Source: Desulfovibrio sp.
GTDB taxonomy: Bacteria; Desulfobacterota; Desulfovibrionia; Desulfovibrionales; Desulfovibrionaceae
DNA length: 64,000 nucleotides
NCBI RefSeq assembly: GCF_034006445.1
Contig: NZ_JAVESS010000001.1
Location: 372,001-436,000, forward strand
Direction: 5' to 3'
A model generated the notes under the pieces. It saw only the letters and a list, made by a program, of their open reading frames with translations. It ran no database searches and had not been told where the DNA came from. The translations under genes were made by a program, and so were the position numbers. Positions 24,452-34,014 of this stretch are shown piece by piece. Position 1 is the stretch's first letter. The number at the start of each line of letters is the position of its first letter.

Positions 24452-27199
24452 CTATCCCTTGCCTTTTGCCGCCAGCTTTTTCTTGGTCAGGCCTGTGGCC
24501 GTGGCAGTAAAAGGGTCTTCGGGCCAGGGATGGCGCGGGTATCGGCCGCGCATCTCACTGCGCACAGCGGGGTAGCCGTTGCGCCAGAAATGCGCCAGAT
24601 CGCGCGTGATCTGCAATGGCCGCCCTGCAGGAGAATTCAGGCGCAGGAGCAGGGGCACGCGGCCCTGGGCAATGGTTGGAGTCTCCTTGCTGCCGAACAT
24701 TTCCTGTAACTTCACGTCCAGTGTAGGGCCGCCTTCCTCTCCATATAGTATGGGTTTTTGCGCGCCTGAAGGAACCTGCCAGTGCGTAGGGGCCAGTGTT
24801 TCAAGCTGTCGCCGCAAATGCCCCGGCAGCAGCCCGCGCAGGGCGTCAAAAAATGCGGAAGCCGTCAGGCCCGCCAGCGACGGGCAGCCCCTCAAGGCAG
24901 GTGCAAGCCAGTTTTCAAGGTCGTCCAGCAAGGCGGCGTCGTCCATGAGCGGCCAGGGGTCGCCGTCCAATTGACGCAACAGGCTCACGCGCGCTCGCCA
25001 CTGGCGGCTTTGGTCGTCCCAGGGCAGGCAGTCCAGCCCCTGATCGCGCACGTAGGCGCACAAGGCCGCCGCAACCTGCTCCGGCTTCGGGCGTGGCAGG
25101 GGCGTATCCTCAAGCAGCAGTGCGCCCAGCGTTCGCTGATGGCGCGCTGATACCTGGCCTGCGTCATTGACGCGCACTGTGTCCCGCTCAATGATTTGCT
25201 GCGCAAAAAGACTGTTGATGGCTTTTGAATCAAGGGCAGCAGCCAGGCGGATGCGGCCGTGCGGCAATGCGCCGTCCACATGTGCAACCGCCAGAAAGTC
25301 CTGACGGGCCAGTGTGTCTGTTTGCGAAACAAGGGCCGAACGTCCGTTGCACATGCGGTAGGCAGCCGTGGGAGAGCCTGCGCTGTTCACGGTGTTGAGG
25401 CTGCCCGCCTGAAGCATGGCCACCTGCTCCGGCCAGGCAATGGCAACCAGCATACCCGTTGACTCCATATCCGAAAGGGCTGCGGCAAATAATACATCCG
25501 TAGCGCCATTCAGGCGATCATCGGGGGCGGCGGACGTGGAGCCGGACTCGCCGGAGGCCGTGTACCGGGTCAGGCGAAGGCTTTGGCGGCGAATGCGCTG
25601 GCGAAGCCCTTGCTGTCCACGGTCATCTGTGTCCCGGCGCGCCTCCCGGCTGTCTGTTCGGCGGCTGCCTGGCTGGCGGCACAGCCAATCAAGGCGGCGC
25701 GTCAGATCGCAATCCTGTCTGTTGTGAAGAGCGTGCTTCTGGCCGTCAGACGCGGCGGCAGCGGCAAGAGGGTCCCTTTCTTCAAGCAATGCCGCCAGGC
25801 AGCATGCTAGGGGGCCGTGCCCGTGCGCTGCGCCCCACAGCAGCATGCGGGCGGTTCGGGGGGCCAGTGGCAGCCTGGCCATGCGTCGGCCCATATCCGT
25901 GGGCTTTCCTGCGCAGTCAAGCGCCTCAAGAAATTCGAGGCATTGGCGAGCCACGGCGAGATGCGCCGGGGGCGGCACATCCAGCCATGCCATGGCGGCC
26001 GGATCAGAAGCTCCCCATGCTGACAACTGCAGGAGCAGGCCCGTAAGGTCGGCATCCAGTATTTCCGGCCGGATATGCGGGCGCATGCCTTTTTCTTCTT
26101 CAACGGGCCACAGGCGGCAGCAGATGCCGGGTTCCGTTCTTCCGGCGCGTCCGGCGCGTTGGGTCGCCCCTGCCAGGGATACACGTTCCGTCACCAGTCT
26201 GGACAGACCGCTGGACGGGTCAAAGCGCGACAGCCGGGCCAGCCCCGCATCAACCACCATGCGGACGCCCTCAATGGTCAGCGACGTTTCGGCAATGGAG
26301 GTCGCCAGCACCACCTTGCGTTTGTGCGCAGGGGCTGGCGCAATGGCTTCATTCTGGCTGGCGGACGACAGGTTACCGTATAGAGGACAGAGCAGCACAT
26401 CCGGCGGCAGGCGGTCTTCCAGCAGATTCATGACCTGCCGGATTTCACCCGCGCCTGGCAGAAATGCCAGTAAACTGCCCTTTTCTTCACGCAGCAGCGC
26501 AAGAATCACATGGGCCATATGCTGCCACAGGGCAAATGCGCCCGCCAGACCAGCCGCAGCCCCTTCAATCCGTCCTGTTCGGGCGGGCAGGGGGATGTGC
26601 CGGATATCCACAGGATATGCACGCGTTTGGCATTGAATTGCCGGACAATGCCCCATCAGGCCGGAAACTGCCTGAACATCAAGCGTGGCGGACATGACCA
26701 GAATGCGCAGATCGGGACGCAAAACCGCCTGACTTTCAAGGCAAAGCGCCAATCCCGTATCTGCTGTAAGCGATCGTTCATGAAATTCGTCAAAAATGAT
26801 GCAGCCAGCCTGCGGCAGTTCGGGATTATTCTGTAGCAGCCGGGTGAGCACGCCTTCAGTGACCACTTCAATGCGCGTATGGCGGCTTACACGGCTCTCA
26901 TCACGCATGCGCAGCCCCACTGTGCGCCCGATTTCCTCATGAAGAAGAGAAGCCATATACTGCGCAAGAGCACGAGCCGCGACTCTGCGCGGTTCAAGCA
27001 TGATGATGCTGCGTCCCTCAAGCCATGGCGCGCCAAGAAGCCATAGTGGGACGCGGCTGCTTTTGCCCGCGCCGGGGCTGGCACTGAGAACAAGGTTGCG
27101 GCCTGCATCCAGCGCGGCAAGAAGGGCCTGACGCTCTGTATCAAGGGGGCAGGGCGGCAGAACAGTTGCGGAGGCGGCATATGCGGTACGTTCAGTCAT
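24452..27199 (-). CDS. hrpB: ATP-dependent RNA helicase HrpB
   Basis: 915 aa, DEAH/RHA family. Motifs in order: Walker A GAGKSSRVP (about residue 47), EPRRVAA, the box II variant DEFHERS, SATLD, STSIAETSLTIEGV and QRAGRAGRTEPG. The C-terminal half matches the HrpB-specific region, ending with RYPRHPWPEDPF. Its cellular role is poorly defined even in E. coli. The ATG at 27199 (MTERTAY) is chosen; a TTG at 27235 is also open. It is divergent from the sigma-54 activator gene. Confidence 0.93.
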   Translation of the reverse strand: MTERTAYAASATVLPPCPLDTERQALLAALDAGRNLVLSASPGAGKSSRVPLWLLGAPWLEGRSIIMLEPRRVAARALAQYMASLLHEEIGRTVGLRMRDESRVSRHTRIEVVTEGVLTRLLQNNPELPQAGCIIFDEFHERSLTADTGLALCLESQAVLRPDLRILVMSATLDVQAVSGLMGHCPAIQCQTRAYPVDIRHIPLPARTGRIEGAAAGLAGAFALWQHMAHVILALLREEKGSLLAFLPGAGEIRQVMNLLEDRLPPDVLLCPLYGNLSSASQNEAIAPAPAHKRKVVLATSIAETSLTIEGVRMVVDAGLARLSRFDPSSGLSRLVTERVSLAGATQRAGRAGRTEPGICCRLWPVEEEKGMRPHIRPEILDADLTGLLLQLSAWGASDPAAMAWLDVPPPAHLAVARQCLEFLEALDCAGKPTDMGRRMARLPLAPRTARMLLWGAAHGHGPLACCLAALLEERDPLAAAAASDGQKHALHNRQDCDLTRRLDWLCRQPGSRRTDSREARRDTDDRGQQGLRQRIRRQSLRLTRYTASGESGSTSAAPDDRLNGATDVLFAAALSDMESTGMLVAIAWPEQVAMLQAGSLNTVNSAGSPTAAYRMCNGRSALVSQTDTLARQDFLAVAHVDGALPHGRIRLAAALDSKAINSLFAQQIIERDTVRVNDAGQVSARHQRTLGALLLEDTPLPRPKPEQVAAALCAYVRDQGLDCLPWDDQSRQWRARVSLLRQLDGDPWPLMDDAALLDDLENWLAPALRGCPSLAGLTASAFFDALRGLLPGHLRRQLETLAPTHWQVPSGAQKPILYGEEGGPTLDVKLQEMFGSKETPTIAQGRVPLLLRLNSPAGRPLQITRDLAHFWRNGYPAVRSEMRGRYPRHPWPEDPFTATATGLTKKKLAAKGKG

Positions 27200-27309
27200 A
27201 TGGTGCAGCGTGCTGTATAAGGACGTAAAGTTCAAACAGCTTTTTTACTGGCAATCCTTCTCGCGTCAGTGTATTGACACAGGAAAGGATGACCGGCGGA
27301 GAAGAACTC

Positions 27310-28443
27310 ATGGAGTTAAATAAAAGCGGCATTATCGGGCAGAGTACAAGTCTGGCCGAAGTATTTAAAGTTCTGGGCAAGGTTGCGCCCACAGACAGCA
27401 CCGTGCTTGTAACCGGGGAATCGGGAACAGGCAAGGAGTTGCTGGTGCGCGCCCTGCACTCCAACAGCTGCCGGCATGATAGACCTTTTGTGCCCATCAA
27501 CTGCGGAGCCATTCCCAAAGAATTGCTGGAAAGCGAGCTTTTCGGGCATGAAAAGGGCGCTTTTACCCATGCGATTCGCTCCCGCCCCGGCCGCTTTGAA
27601 GTGGCGGACGGGGGCACCATTTTTCTTGACGAAATAGGCGAGATGGACCTGAGCCTTCAGGTCAAAATTCTGCGCGTACTCCAGGAAAAAGAGATAGAGC
27701 GCGTTGGCGGCAGCGGCTGCAAAAAAGTTGACGTGCGCATTGTGGCTGCCACCAACCGTGACCTTGAGGTTGAGGTGGCCGCCGGGCGTTTTCGCGAAGA
27801 CCTGTACTATCGCCTTAACGTCATTCCCCTGCATTTGCCGCCTTTGCGCGAAAGGGGCGGAGACGTGCTTGTGCTGGCCAAGTATTTTCTGAACTTTTTT
27901 TGCTCCAAAAAAAAGCGTCCTACCCTTGTGCTTTCGCCTGATGCGCGCCGGGTGCTGTCTGCGTACACCTGGCCCGGCAATGTGCGCGAGCTTGAAAATT
28001 TTATGGAGCGCCTGAGCATTCTTGTGGACGGCGATGTTGTTAGTCCAGATGATTTGCCCAGAAAAATACTTGACCATGTCGGCGATATTGCAGCATTGCC
28101 TGAAGTTGAAGAATGCGCCGAGGAAATAGAGACCCCGGTACATGAAGAATCCTGCCCTGCCGCACCCGCTTCAGGCTCCGACGCGTCTGTTGTGGAGAGC
28201 GGCGTTCCAGATGCGCACGCTGTTCAGGCAGTTGCGCCGCAAAAGCCCGGGAGTTTCGCCTGGCCCGATCTGGCTGTGCTCGAGGCCCAGGCTCTGAACC
28301 TTAAAGATTTTCTTGACGCAGTGGAAAGTCGTCTGATTGATGAAGCGCTGGGACGGGCCGAAGGCGTTAAAAATCAGGCCGCTGAGCTGCTGGGCATAAA
28401 GCGCACGACCCTTATTGAAAAGTTGAAGAAACGCAATGCATGA
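27310..28443 (+). CDS. sigma-54-dependent transcriptional activator without receiver domain
   Basis: 377 aa. The AAA+ domain (about 10-240) contains Walker A GESGTGKE, the sigma-54 loop as GAFTHA instead of GAFTGA, Walker B GTIFLDEIGEM, and the sensor and R-finger segments. A linker of about 80 acidic, Ala/Pro-rich residues follows, then a Fis-type HTH (about 330-375, NQAAELLGIKRTTLIEKLKK). There is no N-terminal sensory domain, as in some flagellar regulators. The ATG at 27310 has GGAG upstream; an ATG at 27289 is an alternative. Its stop overlaps the next start (ATGA), so the TPR protein is translated with it. Confidence 0.87.
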   Translation: MELNKSGIIGQSTSLAEVFKVLGKVAPTDSTVLVTGESGTGKELLVRALHSNSCRHDRPFVPINCGAIPKELLESELFGHEKGAFTHAIRSRPGRFEVADGGTIFLDEIGEMDLSLQVKILRVLQEKEIERVGGSGCKKVDVRIVAATNRDLEVEVAAGRFREDLYYRLNVIPLHLPPLRERGGDVLVLAKYFLNFFCSKKKRPTLVLSPDARRVLSAYTWPGNVRELENFMERLSILVDGDVVSPDDLPRKILDHVGDIAALPEVEECAEEIETPVHEESCPAAPASGSDASVVESGVPDAHAVQAVAPQKPGSFAWPDLAVLEAQALNLKDFLDAVESRLIDEALGRAEGVKNQAAELLGIKRTTLIEKLKKRNA

Positions 28444-31400
28444 CGGCGCATTTTTTGCATAATGCATGGCGGTTCCAGGTACTTCAAACTTTCCGTGAAG
28501 TGTACGTGAATAAAAAGATACCCGCTGGCATACGCCAAACTCATCTTCCCTTTTGTGAAGGTTTTGTCGTCAATCTGCGCCGTCTTCTGTGCCGGTTCGG
28601 GCGATCTTTTTGTATTTTTCTTCTGGGGGTCGCAAGCGTAGGGCTGAGTCCCTTCAGCGCTCACGCCCTTTCGTGGAGCTGGTCAGCGGCTGAAAATGGC
28701 GCTGAAAGGCTGCACCTGCAACTGGATGCCCCGGATCAGATCAACAGTCTTGCCCGTTCGGGCAGCAATTCCTTAACGCTTTACTTGAACTCTGGTGCGC
28801 GCTCTACGCCTTCGTTCACGCCTGACGGCCCCATGCCCGCCCAGGGATCGCTGCTCGAAAGCGCCGGTCTGGTTGACGGCCACGTGCGCATTCTGCTTTC
28901 TTCCCGCACCGTGCGGCATGCTGTGCACCGCACAGCGCCCGACAAGCTGGATATAGAATTTTTTGCCGCTGGAAAGGGGACATCAGCCCCAACAGGTGAA
29001 ACCGCCAGCCCGGCAAGGGAAAAAAACTCCCAGGCCGCAGCCGTGGCCCTGCCTTCTGAGCCAGGCGGTTTTGTGCATGACAGGGATGCTTTGGGCGACG
29101 GCCGGAGCAAGCCGACTGCCACAGTTTCTGGCATAGCTTCCGGCACAGCTTTCGGCACAATTTCCGAAACACAGGCGTCAGCCTTTGCCACTGCTACTGC
29201 AAGCTACCGCTTTGGCGAGGCTGCTTTGGCAAATCCTTCAGACAGTGCTGCGGATGGCCTTGGCGAAACCTTGCGGCACACGCTTGGCCATGAATCGACC
29301 CTGCCATTTTCGCAGTTGGCCCCGCTGGCCCGACTGGCCCAACTGGCGCAGTCGGCGCAATCGAGTGAAAAAACGCCTTTAATAAAATCCCCCGCATCCA
29401 GTGGTGAAGCATTTTCTGACAGGATTTGGGACTTGCTGGGCTTTTCCCAAGCGCATGCGGCGCAGCAATCCGCTGATCCGACGGCCGCGGCCTCGGCTGG
29501 CGCAGCGCCAGCTTCCCTGCAAACGCTTGGAGAGCGGGGGAGAATGGTTGACCGGCAGACGGTGTTCGGCCAGATAAACACCGGGGGGCCGGAAGATTGG
29601 CCGGAAGACAAGGCGCTTTCCACTGTGACCGAGGCTCTGGGCAACGCAGAGCCCACCCGCGCCGATCAGGCCCAAGGCGAACCGGGCGCGCCAGCACCGC
29701 AAAGCACCAGCGTAACTTCACGGCAAGAAAACGGCACAGCCGGGCCCGCAGACCATAATGAAGCTGCCCATATTTCAGCAGGAGGCAGCCTGCCTTCAGC
29801 CAATGGAGCCACCGCGTCAGAGGTTGCGCCAGTTTCCGGAGCGCCAGTTTCCGGAGCGCCAGTTGGACTGGAGAAGGGTGAACAGCAGCAGGGTGAACAG
29901 ACGCAAAAAAGCGAACAGGCGCAGCCAGGTGCCTCAGGCGGCGCTCCATCGGCAACTTCTGCTGTTTTGCCGCCAGCCACACCCGCTTCAACCGCACCAA
30001 CTCCATCCGCACCCGTACCCGCACCAACTCCACCCGCTGCGCAGCCCGTGCAAAGCGCTGCGCAGTCCGGCTCTGCCAAACAGGACAGGCCGTCCGGCTC
30101 TGGCGGAGTATCCGGTAAGGTAAGCGGGCAAACTCTGGGCCTGCCTTCATCTCAGCATGCGCCCGAAGCTCCCGCCAAAGAGCCGGAAGAGCGCCCCGTC
30201 ATTTACGTGGATGAACAGGGCAATCCCGTATCCAGGCCCATCAAGCCTGAAGTTGTAATGGAAGAAGCCGAGCGGCTCCTTCGCGAGCGCAAGTATGTCG
30301 AGGCTTTGCCGCAGCTTGAAAAGCTCAAAAGTCTCCCCGGAATCAGTCCGGAGATGCTGGAAAAAACACTCTATTACATCAGTGATTGCGCGTGGGCGCG
30401 CTATGCGGACAATCCGCTTGCGGGATATGAAGCCATTGTGTCCGCCACCAGTGAGGCAATGAACGCCAACCTGCGGTCTCCACGTGTGCCCGAAGCCCTG
30501 CTGCGCCTGGGCCTGGCAAATGTTAACGTTGGCAACCTGGTGGACGCGGGGGGCTACATTGTGGCTCTGCTGCGCCGTTATCCTGACTATCCAGGCGTTG
30601 CGCAAGGGTTCACAGCGTTGGGGAAGGCCCAGTTGAAGCGCGGTCTCAATGAGCGCGCAGAGCAGTCTTTTTCCATCGTTTTGGATAAATACCCGGAATC
30701 TTCCTATTTGCAGGAAGCTTCCGTGGGACTTGCCGAAGCCTTCAGCAATCAGAAAAAATTTCAGAATGCCCAGCTTATACTTGATTTCATAAGCAAGCGC
30801 TGGCCCCGGTACTATATAGACCAACCGTCCTTTTTGCTTTTGCAGGCAGCCACTGACAAGGCTTTGGGCAAAATGCCCGCAGCCCTCAACCTGTACTGGC
30901 TTTACTACAATCTTGTGCCCGCCAATTCCGGCAATGACGCTCTTTTACTGGAACTGGGCGATATCTATGCCCGTCAGGGCGTCTGGATCACGGCGGAATT
31001 TGTTTACCGCTATGTGGAACGCCAGTATGCCGGGACGTCACCCGCGGCCCTGGCCAGGCTCCGTCTGGCGGAGAAGGGCATTTACGATTCTCCCATTTCC
31101 TATGCCCAGATGAGCGCAGTGTTCGCCAAGGCAGGCAGTGGGACATTATGGAAGGTGTACAATGATCTGGCGGCGAGTTCCAAAACCGCGCCAGAGGCTG
31201 TCCTGGCCCGCCTCAAAGAGGCCATGTGGCTGTTTTGGGATAAAAAATATACTGAAGCCATGGGCAAGGCCGCCGATTTTATAGACGCCTATCCTGACAA
31301 CGCCAATGTTCCCGAAGCCCGTGATCTTATCTGGGAAGCTTTTCAGAAAGAACTGGCCAACTCCCTGGCCGAGAATAATTACGGGCGCATCCTTATACTT

Positions 31401-32285
31401 TGGAACGGCTTTCCACTTGTGCGCGAGCGTTACGGCGCTCCTGATCCGCGCATGCGCTATGTTTTGGCCCAAGGTCTGCTTGAACGCGGAGATGAAGCCG
31501 CCGCCTTGGCCCTGCTGACAGATTTTTTGAAAAGCCCTATGGATCCCAACTATGGTGAAGCGGCTTTTACGGAATTTTTCAACCGGTACCTCAAAGCTGG
31601 CGCTTGGGATAAGGTGCTTGATCTTGGCAAGCTTGTTTCCACCTGGCCCATGAACAAGCAGTTGCGCAACCAGCTCGACTACGCCATGGCCCTGTCTGCC
31701 CAAAATCTCAACCTTACCGGGCCGGCGCTGGCCATGTGGGCGCAGCTGGCAGAAAGGCAGGATATTCCGCTGTATCAACGCGCCTACGCGACGTACTTTT
31801 TGGCGCGTGACGCTGAGGAACGAAAGGACATCAAGAACGCGTACGCACTCAACCGCAAGGTTGTTGAGCTTTTTACCCAGTTGCAGGATGAGCGTTCGGA
31901 CAAGGCTGACCCGCAGCGTATCAAGGATGCCCTGGCTGCGCTTATGGACATCAGCGAAGTGGCCAACCGTGTTCCTGAAGCGCTGGATTGGGTTGAACGC
32001 TATAATGTCTACGCGCCACCACAATCGCCGGAATACCCAGGCCTGCGATTCCGTGAGGCGCGGCTCTACCGCAAGCTTGGCGATGCCGCGCGTGCGCAGG
32101 CCCTGCTGGAAGACATCGTACGCAACTATCCCGGTTCACCATTTGCCCAGGCAGCCGCCAGTGAACTGCGAACTTTTGAGGTATCACGCGACCTGCAGAA
32201 TTTTCTGCCTGGCGCAGCCGCTGCGCCACAGGGATCTCCTGCGTCACAAGGCTCCTCTGCGCCGCAGGGCGCTTCCGGCCAATAA
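28440..32285 (+). CDS. very large secreted or membrane-anchored TPR-repeat protein
   Basis: Up to 1281 aa. A basic N terminus and hydrophobic segment (about residues 45-75) look like a signal or anchor. A beta-rich segment follows (about 76-175, with LHLQLDAPDQINSLAR), reminiscent of AMIN-type domains. About 400 residues are low-complexity Ala/Pro/Ser/Gln/Thr, and then a helical TPR-like domain (about 590-1250) has many YxxA repeats such as ALPQLEKL and YPDYPGVAQGFTALGKAQLKRG. The overall plan recalls FimV-like or cell-envelope scaffold proteins. The start ATG overlaps the activator stop; GTG codons near 28505 could be the real start because the first 20 residues look uninformative. Confidence 0.78.
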   Translation: MTAHFLHNAWRFQVLQTFREVYVNKKIPAGIRQTHLPFCEGFVVNLRRLLCRFGRSFCIFLLGVASVGLSPFSAHALSWSWSAAENGAERLHLQLDAPDQINSLARSGSNSLTLYLNSGARSTPSFTPDGPMPAQGSLLESAGLVDGHVRILLSSRTVRHAVHRTAPDKLDIEFFAAGKGTSAPTGETASPAREKNSQAAAVALPSEPGGFVHDRDALGDGRSKPTATVSGIASGTAFGTISETQASAFATATASYRFGEAALANPSDSAADGLGETLRHTLGHESTLPFSQLAPLARLAQLAQSAQSSEKTPLIKSPASSGEAFSDRIWDLLGFSQAHAAQQSADPTAAASAGAAPASLQTLGERGRMVDRQTVFGQINTGGPEDWPEDKALSTVTEALGNAEPTRADQAQGEPGAPAPQSTSVTSRQENGTAGPADHNEAAHISAGGSLPSANGATASEVAPVSGAPVSGAPVGLEKGEQQQGEQTQKSEQAQPGASGGAPSATSAVLPPATPASTAPTPSAPVPAPTPPAAQPVQSAAQSGSAKQDRPSGSGGVSGKVSGQTLGLPSSQHAPEAPAKEPEERPVIYVDEQGNPVSRPIKPEVVMEEAERLLRERKYVEALPQLEKLKSLPGISPEMLEKTLYYISDCAWARYADNPLAGYEAIVSATSEAMNANLRSPRVPEALLRLGLANVNVGNLVDAGGYIVALLRRYPDYPGVAQGFTALGKAQLKRGLNERAEQSFSIVLDKYPESSYLQEASVGLAEAFSNQKKFQNAQLILDFISKRWPRYYIDQPSFLLLQAATDKALGKMPAALNLYWLYYNLVPANSGNDALLLELGDIYARQGVWITAEFVYRYVERQYAGTSPAALARLRLAEKGIYDSPISYAQMSAVFAKAGSGTLWKVYNDLAASSKTAPEAVLARLKEAMWLFWDKKYTEAMGKAADFIDAYPDNANVPEARDLIWEAFQKELANSLAENNYGRILILWNGFPLVRERYGAPDPRMRYVLAQGLLERGDEAAALALLTDFLKSPMDPNYGEAAFTEFFNRYLKAGAWDKVLDLGKLVSTWPMNKQLRNQLDYAMALSAQNLNLTGPALAMWAQLAERQDIPLYQRAYATYFLARDAEERKDIKNAYALNRKVVELFTQLQDERSDKADPQRIKDALAALMDISEVANRVPEALDWVERYNVYAPPQSPEYPGLRFREARLYRKLGDAARAQALLEDIVRNYPGSPFAQAAASELRTFEVSRDLQNFLPGAAAAPQGSPASQGSSAPQGASGQ
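29826..29870 (+). repeat. 15-bp tandem repeat in the low-complexity linker
   Basis: About two and a half copies of a 15-base unit encode VSGAP repeats within the Ala/Pro-rich linker of the TPR protein. It is a likely slippage site that changes linker length without changing frame. Confidence 0.75.
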
Positions 32286-32502
32286 GGATTTCTGCGCGCA
32301 CCAGCGCAACAGATATTTATAGTTTTTCAATTGCACAATTTTGTTATATTTTTTACCTGGACGGGTACTCATGCAGGCGGTTTTTGATCAATTGCATGCG
32401 TTGCCTTGTCTGAATCCATGGCATATTGTCGTAATAGATATTGTTATCGCACACCTTGCTATGTAACTCTGACGGGAAATACCGTTGTTGACGGGGGTAA
32501 AT

Positions 32503-33246
32503 ATGAAAGTATTGCGTCACGTTTGTATGTTGGCGCTTCTGGCGATGCTTCTTGCCGGTTGCAATGCGGCCCTGCAGCGTGGGATGGTTGGGCCTGTTTA
32601 TGTGTCAACGGCGCGCCCGGCTATCAGTCTGACGGTCAAGGACATGCCCTTGATCGCAGGTGGCCAGGGGCAGTGCAGCCTCACCTGGACAAGCGCTATG
32701 GGCGGGCTGCCCGTGTCTGTATGGCTGGCCGCTTACGGTCAGGGCACGCCGCAATCTCCGCTTGCAATTGTGGCGCAGGCGGAACTGCCGCAACGCTGGT
32801 ACTGGGACAGTGATTCCACGCCGCCTTTCAGCGTGGATCACGCAACCGAGGTAATTGGCGACACCGAATTTTCAGCCAGTACTTTTATTGTAGACAGTTC
32901 GCGCGATCCCTTTCCACTTCTGGCCGGGATTAAGCCTGGCATGCCTCCGGTGCGCTGGCTTGTGCGCAGCTTTACTTCCCGGTTCAACTTTAATCTCGGC
33001 AAGGTTGTCCTGGAGTATCGCGAACCCCTTCCCGAGCAGATGGCTTTTCTTGACGTGCTGACCATCGCGCAGACCGATCAGTTGAAGGCATTTGAGCAAC
33101 GTGCCAGAAATACCTTTGCTGTCGGCAGGATACCCGAAAATTTGAACGGACTTGCTGATCCTTACCTGAAAAACATTCTTTGGCAGTTCATGGATCAACG
33201 CTTTTTGGGAACTGTATCACAGAACGATACTTTTAAGGTAAACTGA
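32503..33246 (+). CDS. putative lipoprotein of unknown function
   Basis: 247 aa with a clear lipoprotein signal, MKVLRHV then a hydrophobic core and lipobox LLAGC (Cys20). The remaining sequence is a mixed alpha/beta domain with no named family that I can prove; I have a weak memory of similar proteins being restricted to Desulfovibrio. GGGGG lies five bases before the ATG, which favours this start over an in-frame codon at 32485. It is preceded by 217 bases of AT-rich intergenic DNA, so it is probably transcribed on its own. Confidence 0.72.
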   Translation: MKVLRHVCMLALLAMLLAGCNAALQRGMVGPVYVSTARPAISLTVKDMPLIAGGQGQCSLTWTSAMGGLPVSVWLAAYGQGTPQSPLAIVAQAELPQRWYWDSDSTPPFSVDHATEVIGDTEFSASTFIVDSSRDPFPLLAGIKPGMPPVRWLVRSFTSRFNFNLGKVVLEYREPLPEQMAFLDVLTIAQTDQLKAFEQRARNTFAVGRIPENLNGLADPYLKNILWQFMDQRFLGTVSQNDTFKVN

Positions 33247-33581
33247 TTTATTATTAATAATCAGTCCTCCTTTCTCGAAATCTTCTGGCAACGGCCTTCC
33301 AAAACTCATGTTTTGGAAGGCCGTTGCACATTGAATGCCACAAAGTTGTATGAAATTTTCGCCATTACTGCGCCAAAATGGCCAATATATTCGAAATGCC
33401 TACATTAATGTTTGTAAAATGATTTTTTAATTACGTATTACTACATTGACGAAATAATAAGCCCTGTGTATGTTCAGGCAATTGGGACTGTGGATTTAAC
33501 AACTCGATCTGTTTTAAATATAAACGCGCCCCCCACTGTTGCGCGTTTGGCGGATCATAAAGATGACCATAAGGGGTAACT
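33247..33581. other. AT-rich intergenic region with a long perfect hairpin and a promoter
   Basis: 33289-33326 is a 17-bp perfect inverted repeat (arms beginning CAACGGCC and ending GGCCGTTG, loop TCAT) without a T-run. To its right the sequence is AT-rich. A promoter-like TTGACG (33447-33452), a 17-base spacer and TATGTT (33470-33475) point toward the MucR gene. No gene is seen. Confidence 0.6.
33447..33475 (+). promoter_or_regulatory. candidate promoter of the MucR-type regulator
   Basis: TTGACG, 17-base spacer, TATGTT, leaving an untranslated leader of about 100 bases before the regulator ATG. Confidence 0.5.
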
Positions 33582-33980
33582 ATGGACGACTATTTGAAAG
33601 AAGCTCTGGAAATCACCAGGGCGCAGGCCGGTGTGCGGGTGATGAGCGAAGAAGAAATAGCTACTTTCATTCAGAGGGTGGCTCTTGGCATTCGCGCCGT
33701 GGCCGAAGGTGAAACTCCGGTTGAAATGGACAGCCTTGAAATGGCCCAAGAGGCCCGTAAGTCTGTCAAGGAAAAGTCCGTTACTTGCCTTGAGTGTGGC
33801 AAAAGCTTCAAAATTCTGACCAAACGCCACCTCGCTGGCCACAGCATGAGCACTGCGGAATATCGCGAAAAATGGGGCTTCAAGAAAGATGCTCCGCTGG
33901 TCTGCAAGGCCCTTCAGCGTGAACGCCGCAAAAAGATGAAAGATATGAAGCTGTGGGAAAAAAGACGTAAAGTCCAATAA
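33582..33980 (+). CDS. MucR/Ros-type zinc-finger transcriptional regulator
   Basis: 132 aa. A helical N-terminal half is followed by a C2H2-like finger with ligands in CLECGKSF...KRHLAGH (Cys69, Cys72, His82, His86 approximately), then YREKWGFKKDAPLVC, the typical continuation of Ros/MucR proteins. A very basic C-terminal tail (RRKKMKDMK) follows. MucR proteins oligomerise and silence AT-rich genes in alphaproteobacteria; short members also occur in Desulfovibrio. AAGGGG lies upstream of the ATG, and a strong terminator follows. Confidence 0.9.
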   Translation: MDDYLKEALEITRAQAGVRVMSEEEIATFIQRVALGIRAVAEGETPVEMDSLEMAQEARKSVKEKSVTCLECGKSFKILTKRHLAGHSMSTAEYREKWGFKKDAPLVCKALQRERRKKMKDMKLWEKRRKVQ

Positions 33981-33984
33981 TAAA

Positions 33985-34014
33985 CGGGCCCGCCGCGCAG
34001 GCGGGCTTTTTTTT
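33985..34014 (+). terminator. rho-independent terminator after the MucR gene
   Basis: A GCCCGCC/GGCGGGC stem (33988-34006, loop GCGCA) is followed directly by T8. Confidence 0.93.
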
